Assembly: GCF_027943945.1 (NCBI RefSeq)
Contig: NZ_AP027141.1
Location: forward strand, 2,976,001 to 3,040,000
Direction of reading: 5' to 3'
Length of the DNA stretch: 64,000 nt
Origin: Microbacterium terricola
GTDB taxonomy: Bacteria; Actinomycetota; Actinomycetes; Actinomycetales; Microbacteriaceae
Below the pieces are notes generated by a model. The model worked only from the letters and a program-made list of their open reading frames with translations, did no database searches and was not told where the DNA came from. Both the position numbers and the translations under genes were made by a program. Each line of letters opens with the position of its first letter. Positions within the stretch are counted from its first letter, which is position 1. Below, piece by piece: positions 1 through 7,900 of the stretch.

Positions 1-103
1 CGTCGCTGAGCGAGAGCTCCGCGTTGTCCGCATCGAACGCGCGGATCACCGCGAGGCCGCGGGCGAGCGACTGCACGAAGTCGGCGGAGGGTTCGATGCT
101 CAT
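1..103 (-). CDS. pcaR: IclR-family regulator, N-terminus only (PcaR-like)
   Basis: Only the first 34 residues are inside the window; the gene runs off the left edge. It starts at ATG 103 and reads MSIEPSADFVQSLARGLAVI, the typical opening of IclR-family regulators of aromatic catabolism (the FVQSLARGL..I..F stretch before the winged helix). It lies downstream of, and in the same direction as, pcaI-pcaJ-pcaF, so it probably regulates that operon from the operator near 2812-2836. The IclR assignment is firm. The PcaR name rests on context, because the ligand-binding domain is not visible. Confidence 0.75.
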   Translation of the reverse strand, partial: MSIEPSADFVQSLARGLAVIRAFDADNAELSLSD

Positions 104-153
104 CCGATCATCATCTCCCGGCCCGCCGAGCGAGGAGCGCAGCGACGAGTCTC

Positions 154-1323
154 TCACCGCTCGAGGACGACCGCGAGGCCCTGGCCGACGCCGATGCAGA
201 TCGCCGCGACCGCGACGCCCCCGCCGCGCCGGGCGAGCTCGTGGGCCGCGTGCCCGATGATGCGACCGCCCGATGCGCCGAGCGGGTGCCCGATCGCGAG
301 CGCTCCGCCGTGGATGTTGACCTTGTCCGGATCGAGGTCCGGCCAGCCTGCGATGCACGCGAGCGACTGCGACGCGAACGCCTCGTTCAGTTCCACCAGG
401 TCGACGTCGGCCCACGTCCTGCCGGCGCGGGCGAGCGCCTTGTTCGCCGCCTCGATGGGGGCGATGGGGAACTGATCGGGGTCGACGCCGTGCGACGCGC
501 GACCGACGATGCGGGCGAGCGGCTCACCCGGGAGCACACCCTCGCCGGCGAGCAGCACGGCGGAGGCGCCGTCGTTGATGGGCGACGAGTTGCCCGCCGT
601 CACCGTGCCCTCGGCCGCGAACAGGGCCTTCAGCCCGGCGAGCTTCTCGACGGATGAGTCGTCTCGGATGCCCTCGTCGCGGGCGAGCTCGGCACCGGGC
701 ACCTGCACGATCTCGCCGTCGTAGACGCCCGCGGCCCATGCCTCGGCGGCGAGCCGGTGCGAGCGCACGGCGAACGCATCCTGCTCCGCGCGGGAGATGC
801 CCCACTCGCCGGCGATCTTCTCGGCCGATTCGCCGTTGCTGATCGTCCACCCGGCCGGCAGCGCCTTGTTGGTCATGCGCCAGCCGATCGAGGTGTTCCA
901 CAGGGTCTGGTTGCCGACGGACGGCCACGGTCGCGGCGACTTCTCGACGACGTACGGTGCCCGGCTCATGGACTCGACGCCGCCGGCGAGGATGATGTCG
1001 GCGTCGCCGGCCTCGATCGCCCGCGACCCCTGGATGACCGCCTCCACCGACGAGGCGCACAGCCGGTTGACGGTCACGCCGGTGACGGATGTGGGGAAGC
1101 CCGCGAGCAGCGCGCCGAAGCGCCCGACGTTCCGGTTGTCCTCGCCGGCCTGGTTCGCGTCGCCGAAGATCACGTCGTCGATGCGGGCGGGGTCGAGTCC
1201 GGCGCGTTCGACGGCTGCGCGCATGACCACGGCGGCGAGGTCGTCGGGGCGCACGCCCGACAGCGCGCCGCCGGCGCGGCCGAACGGGGTGCGCACGGCG
1301 TCGTAGACGAAGGATGCGGTCAT
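154..1323 (-). CDS. pcaF: 3-oxoadipyl-CoA thiolase
   Basis: 389-residue thiolase that cleaves 3-oxoadipyl-CoA to succinyl-CoA and acetyl-CoA, the last step of the beta-ketoadipate pathway. The nucleophilic Cys is in NRLCASS, the second active-site region reads NEAFASQ, and the C-terminal GHPLGASGGRI and CIGVGQG motifs are intact. The N-terminal segment GGALSGVRPDDLAAV is characteristic of the PcaF subgroup. The start at 1323 was chosen over a longer frame because it begins the conserved MTASFVYDAVRTPFGR core one base after the pcaJ stop. A general acetyl-CoA acetyltransferase is the alternative; the CoA-transferase pair beside it favours PcaF. Confidence 0.85.
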   Translation of the reverse strand: MTASFVYDAVRTPFGRAGGALSGVRPDDLAAVVMRAAVERAGLDPARIDDVIFGDANQAGEDNRNVGRFGALLAGFPTSVTGVTVNRLCASSVEAVIQGSRAIEAGDADIILAGGVESMSRAPYVVEKSPRPWPSVGNQTLWNTSIGWRMTNKALPAGWTISNGESAEKIAGEWGISRAEQDAFAVRSHRLAAEAWAAGVYDGEIVQVPGAELARDEGIRDDSSVEKLAGLKALFAAEGTVTAGNSSPINDGASAVLLAGEGVLPGEPLARIVGRASHGVDPDQFPIAPIEAANKALARAGRTWADVDLVELNEAFASQSLACIAGWPDLDPDKVNIHGGALAIGHPLGASGGRIIGHAAHELARRGGGVAVAAICIGVGQGLAVVLER

Positions 1324-1324
1324 C

Positions 1325-2020
1325 TCAGTTCTCCGTGGTTCCTGAGCCCGTCGAAGGGCCCCGCGTGGATGCGGTGGCCACCGCATCCGCCAATGCCAGC
1401 CCGGTCAGCTCGGCGAGCGACTCCACCGTGTTGTCCCCGAACGCCTCACGCACGGCGAAGCCGTCGGGCGTGACATCGAAGACCGCGTGGTCGGTGTAGA
1501 CGCGGGTGACGCAGCCGACCCCGGTGAGCGGGTAGCTGCACGCCTCGACGAGCTTGGACTCCCCCGTCTTGGTGAGCAGGTCGGTCATCACGTAGACCGA
1601 CTTCGCGCCGATGGCGAGATCCATCGCACCCCCGACCGCCGGGATCGCCCCGGGGGCGCCGGTCGACCAGTTCGCCAGATCTCCGCGCTGCGACACCTGG
1701 AAGGCGCCGAGCACGCAGACATCGAGGTGACCGCCGCGCATCATCGCGAACGAATCCGCGTGGTGGAAGTACGCGGCGCCCGCCAGCGCGGTCACGGGCT
1801 GCTTGCCCGCGTTGATCAGGTCGGGATCGACGAGCCCGGGTTCGGGCGCCTCGCCCATTCCGAGCAGCCCGTTCTCGGTGTGCAGGATGATCTCGAGGTC
1901 GGCGGGCAGGAAGTTGGCCACCAGTGTGGGTGCGCCGATGCCGAGGTTCACGTAGGAGCCCTCGGGGATGTCGGCGGCGATGCGCGCGGCCAGCTCGTCG
2001 CGGGTGATGCGGGTGCTCAC
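1325..2020 (-). CDS. pcaJ: 3-oxoadipate CoA-transferase subunit B
   Basis: 231-residue beta subunit of the succinyl-CoA:3-oxoadipate CoA-transferase. The catalytic Glu lies in HTENGLLGMG, and GSYVNLGIG and the NAGKQPVTALAG region are typical of the family. Translation starts at GTG 2020, sharing a GTGA overlap with the pcaI stop, so the two subunits are translationally coupled. The last 17 or so residues (ATASTRGPSTGSGTTEN) look unlike the family and are encoded by two repeat elements, a 22-bp palindrome and a CCTGAGCCCGTCGAAGGG-type element. This is probably a tolerated insertion at the C-terminus. Confidence 0.87.
   Translation of the reverse strand: MSTRITRDELAARIAADIPEGSYVNLGIGAPTLVANFLPADLEIILHTENGLLGMGEAPEPGLVDPDLINAGKQPVTALAGAAYFHHADSFAMMRGGHLDVCVLGAFQVSQRGDLANWSTGAPGAIPAVGGAMDLAIGAKSVYVMTDLLTKTGESKLVEACSYPLTGVGCVTRVYTDHAVFDVTPDGFAVREAFGDNTVESLAELTGLALADAVATASTRGPSTGSGTTEN
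1341..1360. repeat. CCTGAGC..GTCGAAGGG-type dispersed element inside the pcaJ 3' end
   Basis: The sequence CCTGAGCCCGTCGAAGGG resembles a short intergenic element that I recall as common in Microbacteriaceae and some other high-GC bacteria. Here it lies inside pcaJ and is translated on the minus strand as GPSTGSGT, extending the protein just before its stop. Only this one copy was noticed in the window. Confidence 0.5.
1367..1388. repeat. 22-bp perfect palindrome in pcaJ, copy 1
   Basis: The half-site GGATGCGGTGG is followed directly by its exact reverse complement, a loop-free 22-bp palindrome. It is translated within pcaJ as part of ADAVATAST. An identical 22-bp palindrome occurs at 16564-16585 inside pntA, in the same reading frame. 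Confidence 0.9.
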
Positions 2021-2787
2021 TGGTCGACCCCCGCTGCCCCGGCGCTCTGGCCGGCCGAGACGGCGACCGGCTGCCCTTCGATGTCGACGCCGCCCACGAA
2101 GGCGCCGTCTCGCAGCCACTCCCGCTCCCCCACCGCGACCACGCGATCGACGAAGATGCCCGGGGTGACGACGTGCTCGGGGTCGATCTCGCCGAGCGGG
2201 ACGATCTCGTCGACCTGCGCGATCGTGGTCGCCGCGGCGGTGGCCATGATCGGGCCGAAGTTGCGTGCCGTCTCGCGGAACACGAGGTTGCCCCACCGGT
2301 CGCCCTGGAGCGCGGAGATGAGCGCGAAGTCCGCCCTGATCGGATACTCGAGCACGTACGCCCGCCCGTCGATCTCGCGGGCCTCCTTGCCCTCCGCCAG
2401 CACCGTGCCCACGCCGGTCGGCGAGAAGAAGGCGCCGATGCCGGCGCCCGCCGCGCGGATGCGCTCAGCGAGGTTGCCCTGGGGCACGATCTCGAGCTCG
2501 ATCTCGCCGGCGCGGTACAGCCCGTCGAACACCCAGGAGTCGTGCTGGCGGGGGAACGAGCAGATGATCTTGCGCACGCGCTTGGTCGCCAGCAGCGCCG
2601 CCAGGCCCACGTCGCCGTTGCCCGCGTTGTTGTTGACGATCGTCAGGTCACCCGCGCCCTGCGCGATGAGCGCGTCGATGAGCTCCACCGGCTGACCCGC
2701 GCGGCCGAAGCCGCCGATCATCACCGTCGCGCCGTCTGGAATGCCGGCGACGGCGGATTCGACGTCTGCCACGGTCTTGTCGATCAC
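2017..2787 (-). CDS. pcaI: 3-oxoadipate CoA-transferase subunit A
   Basis: 256-residue alpha subunit partner of PcaJ; together they activate 3-oxoadipate with CoA from succinyl-CoA. The N-terminus VIDKTVADVESAVAGIPDGA followed by TVMIGGFGRAGQPVELIDAL matches the subunit A family, with the CoA-binding glycine-rich loop. The start at GTG 2787 follows a good Shine-Dalgarno sequence (GAGGAGGT). It is first in the operon pcaI-pcaJ-pcaF and ends in a GTGA overlap with pcaJ. A candidate IclR operator lies 25-50 bp upstream of the start codon. Confidence 0.87.
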   Translation of the reverse strand: MIDKTVADVESAVAGIPDGATVMIGGFGRAGQPVELIDALIAQGAGDLTIVNNNAGNGDVGLAALLATKRVRKIICSFPRQHDSWVFDGLYRAGEIELEIVPQGNLAERIRAAGAGIGAFFSPTGVGTVLAEGKEAREIDGRAYVLEYPIRADFALISALQGDRWGNLVFRETARNFGPIMATAAATTIAQVDEIVPLGEIDPEHVVTPGIFVDRVVAVGEREWLRDGAFVGGVDIEGQPVAVSAGQSAGAAGVDQ

Positions 2788-2811
2788 GCGCACCTCCTCG
2801 TGGTTCGTGCT

Positions 2812-2836
2812 GTTCGCTGTGCGAACGCGTGTTCGC
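2812..2836. promoter_or_regulatory. Candidate IclR/PcaR operator upstream of pcaI
   Basis: Three alternating 6-bp half-sites occur in 25 bp: GTTCGC (2812-2817), GCGAAC (2821-2826) and GTTCGC (2831-2836), separated by 3 and 4 bp. The first two form an inverted repeat, and so do the second and third. A palindrome plus a third repeat is the arrangement known for PcaU/PcaR-type IclR regulators. The regulator assignment is inference. Confidence 0.6.
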
Positions 2837-2862
2837 AGAACGGAACCAGGATAGCGCGAAAC

Positions 2863-2898
2863 GCCGCCCCCCGCCAGGGGTGCGCAGCGGGAGGCGGC
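2863..2898 (-). terminator. Hairpin downstream of the thioesterase gene
   Basis: Arms 2863-2874 and 2887-2898 pair over 12 bp with one mismatch (GCCGCCCCCCGC against GCGGGAGGCGGC). The hairpin sits two bases past the thioesterase stop on the minus strand and before the pca promoter. No T-tract was seen, as is usual for actinobacterial terminators. Confidence 0.5.
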
Positions 2899-2900
2899 GC

Positions 2901-3914
2901 CTACGGCTCCAGCGTCAGCGACGCGGGGATCGGCACGATGTGCTCGCGGAGCGCGATGATCTGCCTCGCATGATCGTGCAGGCGGACGTCCTCGGCGGTC
3001 TCCGGCAGCCACTGCGGCACCGGCGCGGCGACGCCGCCCGCGCCCGGTACGACGAACACGCTCATGCACTGGGTCGTCAGGGTGAGGTCCTGCGGGGTGC
3101 GCGGGTCGGCCGTCGAGACCCGGATGCTGAGGTGCATGCTGTGGGCGCTCGTGTACACGAGGCGGGCCTCCACCTCGACGAGATCGCCGATGCGCACGGG
3201 TGCGAAGAAGTGGATGCCGCCGGAGTACACCGCGACGGCGGTGGCCGCAGCATCCCCCAGATCCGCCGCCCAGCCCACCGCGCACGCGTAGGCCGCCTCG
3301 TCGATCCAGCGCATCACCGTGCCGCCGTGCGCCTTGCCGCCCCAGTTCACGACGCCCGGAGGCACGAGGAACCGCAGCACCGTGCGTGGCGCGCGGCCGG
3401 CGTCGGTGTACTCCTGGTCGAGCATGAGCTGCTTGATCCGCGTGCGCGCGTCGATGCGCTCGAGCGCCGCGGCGGCGAGCTTGTGATCGGAGCGGCTGGA
3501 CGGCTCCCAGGGCGGGACCGTGGCCGGGCGACCGGCGTCCCCCTTGGCGACGAAGATCAGGATGCAGGTCGTCGCGGGCGTGTACAGCCGGTCGCTCACC
3601 TGGGCAGACGAGACGGTCACGACCACGTGCATGCTCGTCCGGCCGGTGTGCACGAGACGTGCCTCGACCTCGACCAGGCTGCCGAGCGGGATCGGACGAC
3701 GATGACGCACGTTGCCGACATACGCGGTGACGCAGTACGCGCCGGCCCACCCGACCGCGCAGGCGTAGCCCGCCTTGTCGATCCACTCCATGACGCTGCC
3801 TGCCGCGACCGAGCTGCCGCCGGCGGCGGTGTCGGCGGGCGTGGTCATGAAGCGGAGTGTGATCCGGTCGTCCCGGCCGGCGACCCGCGGATGCTGCGTG
3901 CTCGGGGTGTCCAC
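2901..3914 (-). CDS. Acyl-CoA thioesterase with two hotdog domains
   Basis: 337-residue protein made of two tandem hotdog (4HBT) domains, roughly residues 25-140 and 190-310. The copies share G(S/T)VMxWIDxAxYACAVGWA and LVEVEARLVxTxxxSMH motifs, so the gene looks like an internal duplication. This layout matches cytosolic acyl-CoA thioesterases that hydrolyse acyl-CoA to free acid and CoA. The GTG start at 3914 follows TAGGCT-N6, suggesting a leaderless transcript separate from pca. The natural substrate cannot be read from sequence. It sits upstream of pca but is probably not part of that operon. Confidence 0.75.
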   Translation of the reverse strand: MDTPSTQHPRVAGRDDRITLRFMTTPADTAAGGSSVAAGSVMEWIDKAGYACAVGWAGAYCVTAYVGNVRHRRPIPLGSLVEVEARLVHTGRTSMHVVVTVSSAQVSDRLYTPATTCILIFVAKGDAGRPATVPPWEPSSRSDHKLAAAALERIDARTRIKQLMLDQEYTDAGRAPRTVLRFLVPPGVVNWGGKAHGGTVMRWIDEAAYACAVGWAADLGDAAATAVAVYSGGIHFFAPVRIGDLVEVEARLVYTSAHSMHLSIRVSTADPRTPQDLTLTTQCMSVFVVPGAGGVAAPVPQWLPETAEDVRLHDHARQIIALREHIVPIPASLTLEP

Positions 3915-3974
3915 GCGGTCAGCCTAGACGCGCCATCGGCGGGTCACCCGTCCGTGACAGGGCAGAATCGATCC

Positions 3975-4847
3975 ATGGCCGCACCGCACCTGCTCCACGA
4001 CCACGCCTGCCTCATCGTGCACGGCAAGGACCGCCCGGGCATCGTCGCGGCGGTCTCGGCGCTGATCACGCGGCACCAGGGCAACATCGTCGCGTTCGAC
4101 CAGTACTCCGACGATCCGACCGGCGGCGACTACTTCCAGCGCGTCGTGTTCCACCGCCCTGACCTGTCGGCGGCGCTCCCCGCGCTCGAGGACGACCTCG
4201 CACGCACGCTCGGCGACGGCTTCGACCTGCAGTGGACCATCACCGACCAGTCGATTCCGAAGCGGATGGCGATCCTCGCGTCCAAGCAGGACCACTGCCT
4301 GCTCGATCTGCTCTGGCGGCACCGCCGCGGCGACTTGCCCGTGTCGATCCCGATGGTCGTGTCGAACCACACGACCGCCGCGGAGGACGTGCGCTCGTTC
4401 GGGGTGCCGTTCTTCCACGTGCCGTCGGCGGGGGCGGACAAGGCGGCCGCGGAGGCGCAGATCCTGCAGCTGCTGAAGGGCAATGTCGACTTCGTCGTGC
4501 TGGCCCGCTACATGCAGATCCTGTCAGCCGACTTCCTCGAGCAGCTCGGGGTGCCGGTGATCAACATCCACCACTCCTTCCTGCCCGCCTTCGTCGGCGC
4601 CGAGCCGTACCGCAAGGCGAAGGAGCGGGGCGTGAAGCTCATCGGAGCGACCTCGCACTACGTGACCGACGACCTCGACGAGGGTCCGATCATCGAGCAG
4701 GACACCGTGCGCGTCACGCACGCCGACACCTCGGCCGAGCTGGCCCGCCGCGGCGCCGACGTCGAGCGTCAGGTGCTCTCGCGCGCCGTCCTGTGGCATG
4801 CGCAGGACCGCGTGATCCGCCACGGCAACCACACGATCGTGTTCTGA
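3975..4847 (+). CDS. purU: Formyltetrahydrofolate deformylase
   Basis: 290-residue enzyme that hydrolyses 10-formyl-THF to formate and THF, balancing the one-carbon pool and supplying formate for PurT-type purine synthesis. The N-terminal ACT domain (residues about 8-90, DRPGIVAAVSALI) senses amino acids in the E. coli enzyme. The C-terminal formyltransferase domain carries NIHHSFLPAF and SHYVTDDLDEGPII, with the Asn-His-Asp catalytic set. Length matches the family. The ATG at 3975 has no Shine-Dalgarno sequence and follows a CAGAAT box by six bases, so the transcript is probably leaderless. Confidence 0.92.
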   Translation: MAAPHLLHDHACLIVHGKDRPGIVAAVSALITRHQGNIVAFDQYSDDPTGGDYFQRVVFHRPDLSAALPALEDDLARTLGDGFDLQWTITDQSIPKRMAILASKQDHCLLDLLWRHRRGDLPVSIPMVVSNHTTAAEDVRSFGVPFFHVPSAGADKAAAEAQILQLLKGNVDFVVLARYMQILSADFLEQLGVPVINIHHSFLPAFVGAEPYRKAKERGVKLIGATSHYVTDDLDEGPIIEQDTVRVTHADTSAELARRGADVERQVLSRAVLWHAQDRVIRHGNHTIVF

Positions 4848-4864
4848 CGCGCGGCGAGTGAGCG

Positions 4865-5788
4865 TTAGAACACGTACTCCATCAGGTCGAGGCCCAGGGT
4901 GCGGAAGGCCTCGTGCGCGCGCGAGCGGTGCATGATCGACAGGTCGTCGAAGCACACGATGAGCGCATAGGCCACTCCGGCCCGCGGCCCCGCGAGCACG
5001 CCGGCCTCGACCCGGACGCCGGCGTCACGTCCGGTCTTGTTGATGAACAGCAGCCCGTGCTCGTCGTTCTCGTGCGCGAACGGGTCGAGCCCCGTCGCCG
5101 ACGCCACCAGCGAGAGGTCGTGGTTCAGGCTCAGCCACTCCGCGACCTGCGCGCTCACCGCGGGCGAGACCGCCTGCGAGTTGACCAGCGCCGCGAACAC
5201 CTCGGCGAGCTCGCCGGCCGACCCGACCGCGACCTGCGGGGCGTCGTCGGGGCCTCGCTCGTCGCGGAAGGCGTCGATCAGCGCGGTGCGCGTCATGCCG
5301 AGCTGCTCGATGCGCGCGCGGACGGCCTCGAGCCCGACCTTCGCGATCAGGGCGTTCGAGGCCAGCGCGTCACCCGTCGACGCGGCGAGCACGGCGAGGT
5401 CGACCAGCGGCAGCGCTGGCGCCTTCAGGTGCTGCCAGATGCCCACGGTCGCGACCGGGCCGACGTCCTCGCGATCGATGATCTCGAGCGGGTCGAGCGT
5501 GCCCGCCTCGATGCCCGCGGCCACCTCGATGAGCAGCGGCACCACGCCGAGCCCCGCCACCGGGAGGGTGAGGTGGTCGTCGCCGGCGAGCACCACGTGG
5601 CCGCGGTCGAGGTCGGTGATGCGCACCGACACCCGCGCACCCGCGGTCGCCAGCTGGTCGAGCGCCTTCAGGGTCGAGGTGAACGACCTGCGGCCGGCCG
5701 CGGCCCTGCGCGGGAGCCGGCGTTTGCCGCCCCGGCGAGACTCCCGCTGGGATGCTGGATCCTTGAGTGGCTCCGGGGGCGTGCCCAT
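4865..5788 (-). CDS. Class A beta-lactamase-fold protein lacking catalytic residues
   Basis: 307-residue protein with the overall order of class A beta-lactamases. At the position of the catalytic SxxK motif it reads Gly79-Leu-Gly-Val82 (context LPVAGLGVVPLLIEV), so both Ser and Lys are missing. The SDN motif is replaced by Thr138-Gly-Asp140, while KTG (251-253, INKTGRD) is kept. There is no obvious signal peptide; the first 35 residues are basic. It is unlikely to hydrolyse beta-lactams by the usual route. The start at 5788 was chosen for its GGAAGGAA ribosome site; a GTG at 5857 overlapping the M13 peptidase stop is the alternative. Probably co-transcribed with that peptidase. Confidence 0.6.
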   Translation of the reverse strand: MGTPPEPLKDPASQRESRRGGKRRLPRRAAAGRRSFTSTLKALDQLATAGARVSVRITDLDRGHVVLAGDDHLTLPVAGLGVVPLLIEVAAGIEAGTLDPLEIIDREDVGPVATVGIWQHLKAPALPLVDLAVLAASTGDALASNALIAKVGLEAVRARIEQLGMTRTALIDAFRDERGPDDAPQVAVGSAGELAEVFAALVNSQAVSPAVSAQVAEWLSLNHDLSLVASATGLDPFAHENDEHGLLFINKTGRDAGVRVEAGVLAGPRAGVAYALIVCFDDLSIMHRSRAHEAFRTLGLDLMEYVF

Positions 5789-5853
5789 GAGCGCGGTTCC
5801 TTCCAGTCGGATGCGGCTGCGGCGGGTGGTCTGCGATGCGGTGTCCGCGGCGA

Positions 5854-7827
5854 TCACCAGATGGAGACCCGCTTGTCGGCGTCGAGCCAGAGAGCATCCG
5901 ACTCGGTCACCCCGAACGCGTCGTAGAACGCGTCGATGTTGCGGACGATCTGGTTGCAGCGGAACTCGTTGGGCGCGTGCGGGTCGATCGTGAGGAGGCG
6001 GATCGTCTCCGCGTCACGGCCCTTCTGCTGCCAGATCTGCGCCCAGCTCAGCAGCAGACGCTGGATGCCGGTGAACCCGTCCAGCACGTCGTCGCCCGCG
6101 CCGGCCCCGTCGAGATGCAGCGCGTAGGCCTTCAGCGCGATGCCGAGGCCGCCCAGGTCGCCGATGTTCTCGCCGATCGTGAGGGCGCCGTTGACGTGGT
6201 TCTCCTCGGCCAGGCCGACCGGGACGAGCTCCTCGTACTGCGCGATGAGATTCTTGGTGCGCTCCTCGAACGCCTCGCGGTCAGCATCCGTCCACCAGTC
6301 GCGCAGCGACCCGTCCCCGTCGAAGCGACTGCCCTGGTCGTCGAAGCCGTGCCCGATCTCGTGACCGATCACGGCGCCGATCCCGCCGTAGTTGGCGGCA
6401 GCATCCCGCTCCGCGTCGAAGAACGGGTACTGCAGGATCGCCGCGGGGAACACGATCTCGTTCATCAGCGGGTTGTAGTACGCGTTGACGGTCTGCGGGG
6501 TCATGAACCACTCGTCGCGGTCGATCGGCTGCCCGACCTTGCCGAGCTGACGATCGTGCTCGAGCACGTGCGCGCGGCGGACGTTGCCGATCAGGTCGGC
6601 GGCGTCGATCTCGAGCCCGGAGTAGTCCTTCCACTTCACGGGGTAGCCGATCTTGGGGGTGAACGCGTCGAGCTTCGCGAGCGCGCGCTCGCGGGTCTCC
6701 GGGCTCATCCACTCGAGGTCGGTGATGGACTGGCGGTAGGCCTCGATGAGGTTGGCGACCAGCTCGTCCATGGCCTCCTTCGCCGCCGGCGGGAAGTGCC
6801 GTTCGACGTAGACGCGGCCGATGGCCTCGCCCATCGCCGCCTCCGCCAGGCCGACGCCGCGCTTCCAGCGCTCGCGGTTGACGGGCACGCCGGTGAGCTG
6901 GGTGCCGTAGAACGCGAAGTTCTCGTCGACGAAGTCATCCGAGAGGAACGCGGCGGCGCCGTGCACGACGGCGAAGCGCAGCCAGGCCTTCCAGTCCTCG
7001 AGGCGGTCGTCGACGAGCAGGGCGCCGAACGACTCGAAGAAGCTCGGCTGGTACACGTTGACGACGGCGAAGGCGTCGGCGTGGTCGGGTGCGACGCCGT
7101 CGATCCACGGCTGCAGATCGAGGCCGACGAGCTCGGTGAACTCGGCCCAGGTCTTCAGGTTGTAGGTGGCGACCGCGTCGCGGCTGCGCACGTTGTCCCA
7201 GTGGTGCGTGGCCAGCTCGGTCTCGAGCGCGAAGACGCGGTCGGCCGTGCCCGCGGGGTCGTCGATGCCGGCCAGGCCCAGGATCCGCTCGATGTGCCCG
7301 CGGAACGCGGTGCGCGTGGCCTCGAAGCTCTCGAGCCGGTAGTAGCTCTCGTCCGGCAGGGACAGGCCGCTCTGAAGCACGAACGGCACGTAGCGGGTCG
7401 GGTTGCCGGGGTCGGGCTCGACGTACAGGCCGAAGAGACCCCGCACACCGTCGCGCTCCAACTCGCCGATCGTGCGCAGCACGTCGTCGACGGAGGCCAC
7501 GGCATCCACCTTCGCCAGCTGATCGGCGAGCGGGGATGCGGCGAGTTCCGCGATGCGGTCCGTGTCCATGAAGCTGGAGTACAGGTCGCCGATCTTGCGG
7601 GACTCGGTGCCGGGCTCCGCCTGCTGCGACTCCTCGACGATCGCGCGCACGTCCTTCTCCGCCTGCTCGGCGATGAGGTGGAACGAGCCCCAGCGGGCCT
7701 TGTCCTCGGGGATCTCGGTGCGGTCCAGCCACGAGCCGTTCACGTGCCGGAACAGGTCGTCCTGCGGGCGGATCTCGGTGCTCAGCTCGGACAGCTCGAT
7801 ACCCGAGCGGGGGGCGGTCTCGGTCAT
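5854..7827 (-). CDS. pepO: M13-family zinc metallopeptidase (PepO/neprilysin-like)
   Basis: 657-residue metallopeptidase of the neprilysin/PepO family, which cleaves peptides of limited length. Zinc ligands are seen in VIGHEIGHGFDDQG (His489, Glu490, His493) and the downstream ENIGDLGG Glu. The family NAYYNP motif before the active site and the C-terminal substrate-binding region are present. There is no signal peptide, so it is probably cytoplasmic. The ATG at 7827 follows TATCCT-N6, indicating a leaderless message and ruling out an upstream in-frame start. The beta-lactamase-fold gene follows directly. Confidence 0.9.
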   Translation of the reverse strand: MTETAPRSGIELSELSTEIRPQDDLFRHVNGSWLDRTEIPEDKARWGSFHLIAEQAEKDVRAIVEESQQAEPGTESRKIGDLYSSFMDTDRIAELAASPLADQLAKVDAVASVDDVLRTIGELERDGVRGLFGLYVEPDPGNPTRYVPFVLQSGLSLPDESYYRLESFEATRTAFRGHIERILGLAGIDDPAGTADRVFALETELATHHWDNVRSRDAVATYNLKTWAEFTELVGLDLQPWIDGVAPDHADAFAVVNVYQPSFFESFGALLVDDRLEDWKAWLRFAVVHGAAAFLSDDFVDENFAFYGTQLTGVPVNRERWKRGVGLAEAAMGEAIGRVYVERHFPPAAKEAMDELVANLIEAYRQSITDLEWMSPETRERALAKLDAFTPKIGYPVKWKDYSGLEIDAADLIGNVRRAHVLEHDRQLGKVGQPIDRDEWFMTPQTVNAYYNPLMNEIVFPAAILQYPFFDAERDAAANYGGIGAVIGHEIGHGFDDQGSRFDGDGSLRDWWTDADREAFEERTKNLIAQYEELVPVGLAEENHVNGALTIGENIGDLGGLGIALKAYALHLDGAGAGDDVLDGFTGIQRLLLSWAQIWQQKGRDAETIRLLTIDPHAPNEFRCNQIVRNIDAFYDAFGVTESDALWLDADKRVSIW

Positions 7828-7900
7828 CCGTCCAGGATACGCGCGCCGACCGACCCCGGTGGTGGGCAGTCGCCGCATGTGTCGCATCTAGGCTCATCGC

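Noticed and set aside
5789..5857. N-terminal extension of the beta-lactamase-fold protein from GTG 5857
   Set aside because: It overlaps the peptidase stop but has no ribosome site, whereas ATG 5788 has GGAAGGAA at good distance. Not fully excluded.
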